This document shows positions 58,501 through 64,000 of a DNA stretch of 64,000 bases, in pieces (the first letter of the stretch is position 1; each line of letters begins with the position of its first letter). Origin of the DNA: Trichoplusia ni (lineage: Eukaryota; Arthropoda; Insecta; Lepidoptera; Noctuidae); the NCBI RefSeq assembly GCF_003590095.1, contig NC_039480.1, positions 5,805,328-5,869,327 on the forward strand. The letters are read 5' to 3'. Under the pieces are notes generated by a model. The model saw only the letters and a program-made list of their open reading frames with translations, had not been told where the DNA came from and did not search any database. The translations under genes and the position numbers were made by a program.

Positions 58501-61500
58501 CGCGGGCCAGTCGCCGCAGTGGCGCAGCACGCGGTCCATGAGGCGCTCGATGGAGGCGATGGAGCGCATGAGCTGGCGCACGGTGCGGCACAGCTGCGCC
58601 GGCGCCGCCTCGGCCTCCGAGCCGCCCGACTCCACGGCCGCCGCCGCCGCCAGCAGCAGCTCCGACGCCGAGTCCAGCGACGACGACGACAGCCCCAGCG
58701 ACCCGGAGCCCGACGCCAGCTCCGACTCCGATACTGTCGGGTGGACGAGTACAAATGGTTTACTTATGTGTATGTATCGGGATCGTGGAAATAAATTTGG
58801 ACCCAACCGGAGTGCTTTATCATGGGTCAACCCCCCCCCCCCCCTTCAAAAGTAAGTTCACAAGAAACTGATCGGACAATCCCAATAACTAAGCTCAAGT
58901 TAACTACCTCTTTTTTTCTTTATTACAAATGACACCCACAATAACAAATTTCATCTCTGTGTCGCAGAAATTTACACAAACATTTAACACACATTCACAA
59001 ACCTACAATCAGACAAGACTCAATCCTGTTACTCATCCATATATTTGACTTCCATTCTCTTCTTCATCATTCACAACTTCCGCAATAATTTATATCATCC
59101 TTACGCCACAAGTATCACACAGACATCCTATACACACCCGGACTAAAAACAAGCAATCCTAAATCACACAAATACTTTTTTTTTATTATCATTATGAAAT
59201 GATGCAACAACTATTAATTAAGGACTCCGGTTGGGTCCGAAACGCGAGTCATTTAATCACACAAATACTTTGCCGACACGGAGATCGAACTGGACAACCT
59301 GTCGAATACGCACCCCGAGGGCTTGACAAGGTGACCTATAGTACAATAGTTAGATAACTCACGATCGTCGAGATCGCAGGTGGGGTTCGAGTCGCTGTTG
59401 TCGTTGTTGTCAACAGCCGGCGCAGGCTGACCCTCCGCCCCCGAACCACTCTCTCCTAAGGAATAAAAGGAATAAAGTTGAAGAAATAATGTATTTAGAA
59501 ATATATAAGTATGTTTATCAGTTGTCTACTACTCATAATACAAGCTCTGCTTAGTTTGAGACTAGATGGCGTTGTGTGAGTTGTTGAATATCATTGTTAT
59601 ACACCGTGATTTTTTAGTCGTCTTACAAAAGCAGCCCAGTTCATGTATCCAATGACTAGAACACGTTCATGATAAAAAAATAGGTATTTATGAGATTTGA
59701 ATAAATTTAAAATGCAATTTTTATTCAATATTATGATGCAATTCGTAGTTTTTTAGAAACACAGCTCTGTTGCGAGCGCGGTCCGAGCCTTGTAACAATG
59801 GTGAGGGGCGCGGGCGGAGGCTTTTTTATCATTTTTAAGAGTATATTTCAGATCTCTCTTGTTTCATTTACCTTCGTACCTATTATCTTAGTTGATGATA
59901 AAAAAATAATAATCGCGCCTAGGGGTATTTTACGTCGGATACATGAGGGCTTCTTTTGTAAGACGATTACTGTACGTGTATTTTTATTAATTACAAATTA
60001 CTAGAATCTTAAAACAAATCTGTTTTTGATAGACATTCAACTTGTTATAAAAGTCAGGGTATAATGTATGACAGTAGCTCACCGCTCTCTCCGCTGGCGG
60101 CGCTGTCCGCGCTCCCGACACTGTCCCCGCTCTCAGTACCCTCCACGGCGTCCGGTGGCCTGTTGTAATAGAAACAAAACATCATATACCTTGGTCTAGT
60201 GATTAGTAAAAAAGGTATTGTTTGAAACGGTTACCGTTTAACCTGTATTAAATCTATACTAATATTATAAAGCTGAAGAGTTCGTTTGTTTTAACGCGCT
60301 AATCTCAGGAACTACTGGTTCGAATCGAAAAATTCTTGTTGAATAGACCATTTATCAAGGAAGGCTATAAAACATCACGCTGCGACTAATAGGAGCGTAG
60401 ATACAATGGAAAATGTGGAAAAAACAGGGCAGGTATAAATCATAACTTATATGTATTATTCTAACCAAGCAGACGAAGTCGCGGGCAACAGCTAGTAGTT
60501 TATAACCAGGGTCCAAATTAATTGTATTGACAGTGAGTTTACCGCCCCGAAGTGACTGACTTTTATTATTGTGTTGGCAAAATGCTTATGAGAATACGAA
60601 TAATGTCATTTTAATTCAATTTCGTCAGCAATCATCGAAAATTGTAAATAGCGGAATTGGGGCCTTGGATTAGCATATAGGACCTCAGCAAAGTTTACTT
60701 AAATGTAATGATTGGATACCAGATTTTATTGAAAATCTATTTTGCTATTTAATACTAGTTTTCCTAATTTACGATGTTTTTACTAACATAAATAATAATG
60801 CATATCTAAGATACTGTAATATTTATTTTTCAAAGAGTGACTTATTGAGTTTCTTGCCGGTTCTTCTCCATAAGAATGACACTTTGGAACCGTGCAAATA
60901 CAGTCATCATTGCAACGTTTTTTTTGAAACGGCCTATTTGAAATAAAAACTTTTGGTTTTGATAGTATCCCTTTTTTATAGCAAGCGAAGCCGCCGGTAA
61001 CAGCTAGCTATAGGTAATTAAAACAACTCACTTAGCGCCCGTCCCGTCTCCCTGCTGCAATTCTCTGCCGACGGTCTCTTGATCCATCTTATTATGAGGC
61101 TGTTGAAATAAATAAAAGATGAAGTATTAGAAATGTAGCATCTGTATATTCTGTAAACACACACTAGCTAATCATAGTATTAAAATCTTATTATATATAA
61201 CTATGAATTGCTATTCGTTAGTGTCGCTAAAACTCGAGAACGGCTGTACCGGTTTGGGTTATTTTAGTCTTGAAATATTCGTAGCAGTCCAGGGTAGGTT
61301 TAATCTTTTTTTTAATAATGAAAAGTTGACTTGTTGACATTTTTTCGTTTTTAAAAAATGTTAATGCTGTTTCGGGAGACCCCTCGTTATTACGCCATAC
61401 CATAGTATATACCTCTAGCAAACTCTCTCTAGCCCAGGGGCAATAATATGCTAGAAGTCCCTTCCTAGATCACTGAGGAATATTTTCGTTGTACATATAA

Positions 61501-64000
61501 ATATTGACAGGATATATTACCTTATCGCTTTCGGCGTTAGCGTCAGGCGTGTCACCGTCGAAATCGTTAACACCATGCAGCATACCGAAGAATGAGATTC
61601 TGGAAATAAGCAAACACTTGTTAAAAATACTGAAGTTTATAATAAAGTATTTATTAAAATATATCTGATCTGGCGAACTCCGTGTTTACCCATGGCGTGG
61701 ATAAGACAAACGGTTGCCATACGAAGGGATCGAACCCGCGATCGCTGAGTTAAACGTGATTACTTCAATCACTCGGCTATCAGTGCAGTCAAAGTGACAT
61801 ACACTTGCAGCAGAAGTATAAAGGTAAAATCTCTATACGTTCGCATTGTAAGAAGCAATTACGGAAACATACAAGTCATAAAAAATGTTATTTAAGTTAT
61901 TTTTGTCGATGCCTAAACTAAGCAATATTGAATGATCGAGTGGTCAGAGGCCCTGACAGATATACTAGAGGTCATGTGTTCGATTCCCATCCAGGACAAA
62001 GGTTTATGCTATGAGTATAATCATTTCTTCTGCGTCTGGGTGTAATTTTGCTTTTATTTGTGTATTTAGAAATATATAAGTATGTTTATCAGTCCAGTAG
62101 TCATAATGCGAGCTTCGCTTATTTTGAGACTAGATGGCGTTGTGTAAAAGTTGTGGAATATTATTATTTCTAACAAAAATCATTGTAATATACATACATA
62201 GCAGCCCGGAGATGTTCACTGTTGTACATTGGTCTTTCCCATCGCCCGCTGAAATATTACAATTAACCAATTAAATTTACATACACGTCAAGTTATAAAC
62301 GGATCACTATTACTAAAATCGGTTGTTACTCTGTTTGTCACCAAGCTTTAAGTCGTGAACCGTATGGCCAAATTTAATTTTCTTCAAACCTATTGCATCA
62401 GCATATAAATTCAGCCCAGGTTATCATCATCATCATCATCATCATCATCTCAGCCTGTTGCCGTCCACTGCTGAACGTAGGCCTCCCCTTATATGTGTTA
62501 TATACACGCGATGTGTGTTACTGTTTACTAATATTAAGAGGTAATCTCAAGAACTATTGAAGCGATTTCTTTTTACTAATTAAAATTTACTAGTGTGGTA
62601 CTCACTAGGCTATACATTAACCAGGAAACACCAATACATATAGTCAACTAGTCTGTTACATAGTTATCACAACCAACCTTAGCAATTGTTTCCTCTGCTG
62701 TCCGCACAGCGACCTCGGCGTGAGGCAGTCGCAGTGGTGTTTATATGACGACCATGCTTCCACTGTTGATAACCATTTATATTTAGACATACATTTTGAT
62801 AATAGATATTATTACAAAAACTTTTGTGAAATGGATTCATAATTGGTTATTTATATTAGAACGGTTTAGTCACGCGTATATTTGTATCGGGATCGCCCGA
62901 CTAGTTAGACCCAACCGGAGTCCCGATAAATACATGTGAGTAAACCTGTTTTTAAATAAATAACTGGTAGACTAATAAGCGATAGTTGTAAGATCTTCTG
63001 AAATTCAGAACTAAAAGAAATCCATTTACATTATAGAGTTAAGCTAAGCCTCATTCTTGAATACCGTCGTTTACTGTCTTCTCAAGTCATCAGATAGCCG
63101 TAAGATTGATTTTTAAAAGCGAATTTAAGGCGTTTTTGACTTTTTGTGTCTTCAATGTTCATTTTATTGTCTACTAAAGTCTAACTTCCGTCGAGAAGTT
63201 TGTAAATAAAATAATAAGGAATTTAATTCTTATACAGTGGGAGGTTTCACAAACATTAAAGTCACATGGACAAAGACATCTAGAAAGCATCGTGCGTAGT
63301 ATTCGTATATCCTAAAATTGAATCTCTTATCTTGAGGAATTTGATCCGCCCCTTATATCGCGGGGGGTTTCACAAAGACAGCCAGAAAGCATGTTGCGTT
63401 ATATCCCCAGTACTCACGGTCCCGCGGCGTGGCGCGGGCGGCCATGTCGGCCAGGCGCGCGGCGGTGGCGGCGCGCTGGTGCGGGCGCAGGTAGTGCTCC
63501 AGGCGCGCGCGGGCGCCGCACGCCCAGCCGCGGCCGCACGGGCCCGCCGCCGCCGGGATCAGCTCCACCTGCAGGGGCGTGCAGTGTGGTGAGACCGCTA
63601 GACACTCGCATGCATACATAGCCATACACACACACGTAGCAGGACGAACGGAACATCTTGTTAGATAGCTTGCAGCCGACATCTGGTGTTCTTTACTATG
63701 AGCACCTTATTCCAACCAGTGCAAGTGTTCTCCGACGTTTTTGCCATAGCTATCATTGAAATCAAAATAACACCTCCTTATAGGACGTATTAAATTGTAA
63801 ATTTATACCCGTGGTGCGTAACTGAGCCTAACTCAGTTATCGATCTCTTTTCTTTACTAAAATTAGCTATTTCTTCTCTTGTCTCCCACTTGCCATGGAG
63901 TATTTGAGCTACCTACAACCTTTCAAGCAAGAAAACTCATACAAACATACCTTGAAAGTGATTGTGGAAGCTGCCTTGAAGTATTCTAATATCTTGATAA
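52526..64000 (-). CDS. Large unrecognised protein, partial (at least 1390 aa)
   Basis: Minus-strand exons in order: 64000-63951 (partial), 63568-63418, 62762-62678, 62248-62198, 61599-61521, 61099-61032, 60159-60083, 59455-59363, 58733-58454, 57955-57835, 57046-56921, 56324-56230, 55861-54640, 54200-52526. Every phase fits. I do not recognise the family. Visible: Cys/His clusters near residues 27-50 (GPCGRGWACG..H..H), 73-85 (HHCDC...C) and 374-384 (PCRALCPEYH); a Ser/Ala/acidic low-complexity stretch (about 130-320); a basic helix (VRRKVMHMRDQQLYYHRLRM); an NLS-like PRRKRRTSSPK; two large helical, charged exons; and a Cys-rich end (CKWTNDCVCQSC). It continues beyond the right edge. Its last visible exon ends phase 1 at a good donor, so more exons lie in the gap, unless read-through to a stop at 52503 ends it. 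Medium confidence for exon 62762-62678. Confidence 0.75.
54296..54480 (-). mobile_element. SINE family B, head-truncated
   Basis: Tail and the first part of the head, breaking off at GGGCGGGAATCGCC, in the intron between the two largest exons. Confidence 0.6.
55986..56105. repeat. Dispersed repeat F
   Basis: Copy of the family at 8945. Confidence 0.5.
56749..56875 (-). mobile_element. SINE family A, tail
   Basis: Reverse tail (TCCCGCATTAAGGTATTTAA to ATCACACAAATGCTTGTCC), 46 bp after exon 57046-56921. Confidence 0.6.
58830..58846 (+). repeat. Poly-C tract
   Basis: An uninterrupted run of about 15 C follows a half copy of the GATGCAACGG MITE (TATCGGGATCGTGG, GGACCCAACCGGAG). Length is prone to sequencing error. 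Confidence 0.6.
59185..59255. repeat. Foldback MITE fragment (GATGCAACGG family)
   Basis: ATTATGAAATGATGCAACAA then ACTCCGGTTGGGTCCGAAAC. Confidence 0.5.
59490..59600 (+). mobile_element. SINE family B, tail
   Basis: AGAAATATATAAGTATGTTT to GACTAGATGGCGTTGTGTG; head missing. It directly abuts the MITE at 59602. Confidence 0.6.
59602..59978. mobile_element. MITE with long TIRs, second copy
   Basis: Left end CACCGTGATTTTTTAGTCGT, right end a diverged inverse. The interior matches 20656-21039 in inverted orientation (e.g. GAGGGGCGCGGGCGG against its complement). Confidence 0.8.
60253..60495 (+). mobile_element. Helitron family 1
   Basis: Both termini present (TCTATACTAATATTATAAAG ... GGCAACAGCTAG). 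Confidence 0.75.
61203..61330. repeat. Dispersed repeat F
   Basis: Copy of the family at 8945 (AAACTCGAGAACGGCTGTAC). Confidence 0.5.
61720..61790 (-). repeat. SINE family A, head only
   Basis: Reverse tRNA-like head: gggatcgaacccgcgatcgc to cactcggctatcagtgcag. Confidence 0.5.
61930..62165 (+). mobile_element. SINE family B
   Basis: Head with tgtgttcgattcccatccag, then full tail to GACTAGATGGCGTTGTGTAA. Ends 33 bp from exon 62248-62198. Confidence 0.65.
62422..62495 (-). repeat. TCA microsatellite with RTE-like 3' end
   Basis: About nine TCA units followed by CTCAGCCTGTTGCCGTCCAC and TGCTGAACGTAGGCC. Read in reverse this is the LINE/SINE tail ending in (ATG)n. Confidence 0.5.
62866..62960. 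mobile_element. Foldback MITE (GATGCAACGG family), short
   Basis: CGGTTTAGTCACGCGTATAT on the left; GATAAATACATGTGAGTAAA on the right. Confidence 0.6.

Noticed and set aside
58410..58855. Arg-, Gly- and Ser-rich ORFs in other frames at the GC-rich exon
   Set aside because: GC-rich sequence lacks stops in all frames; only the frame continuing into neighbouring exons is credible.

Overview
The window is nuclear DNA of an insect, almost certainly a moth or butterfly. It is AT-rich. Its genes have small exons with GT/AG introns packed with mobile-element debris. One gene encodes a ZAD zinc-finger protein, a family expanded in insects. The repeat set (tRNA-headed SINEs, Helitrons with a TC start and a hairpin-CTAG end, RTE-like tails ending in ATG/TCA repeats) is the kind known from Lepidoptera. 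All identifications come from reading the sequence and from remembered protein families; no search was run.

Six genes can be reconstructed. (1) + strand, 4975-11459: mitochondrial carrier of the SLC25A44 type, 7 exons, 327 aa, complete. (2) - strand, 14706-17045: single-exon C2H2 protein with about 20 fingers, 779 aa. (3) + strand, 19875-31780: ZAD plus 12 C2H2 fingers, 13 exons, 609 aa. (4) + strand, 33804-42669: RNF220-type RING E3 ligase, 8 exons, 385 aa. (5) - strand, 44703-46133: last three exons of axonemal dynein light chain 1 (DNAL1), with its 5' exons apparently inside a 1000-N assembly gap (46517-47516). (6) - strand, 52526-64000: at least 14 exons (at least 1390 aa) of a large protein I do not recognise, running off the right edge and probably also into the gap. 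In genes 1, 3, 4 and 6 every exon junction keeps frame, which strongly supports the models.

Between the gap and gene 6 lies a LINE (47662-52085) with two uninterrupted ORFs (coiled coil plus SGNH-like ORF1; endonuclease plus reverse transcriptase ORF2) and a TTTGA-repeat tail. It is inserted inside a copy of an older dispersed repeat. Introns and spacers hold three tRNA-derived SINE families, two Helitron families, a non-autonomous hAT with a perfect 8-bp target duplication, several MITE or foldback families and perfect hairpins. No real tRNA, rRNA, CRISPR or bacterial-type operon feature was seen.

The points most worth a second look are the 190-bp perfect inverted repeat at 1429-2124, a possible alternative last exon truncating RNF220 before its RING, the LINE whose ORF2 has no ATG ahead of its endonuclease and whose ORF1 esterase has lost its serine, a Helitron starting one base after a stop codon, and the unrecognised gene with its GC-rich exons.
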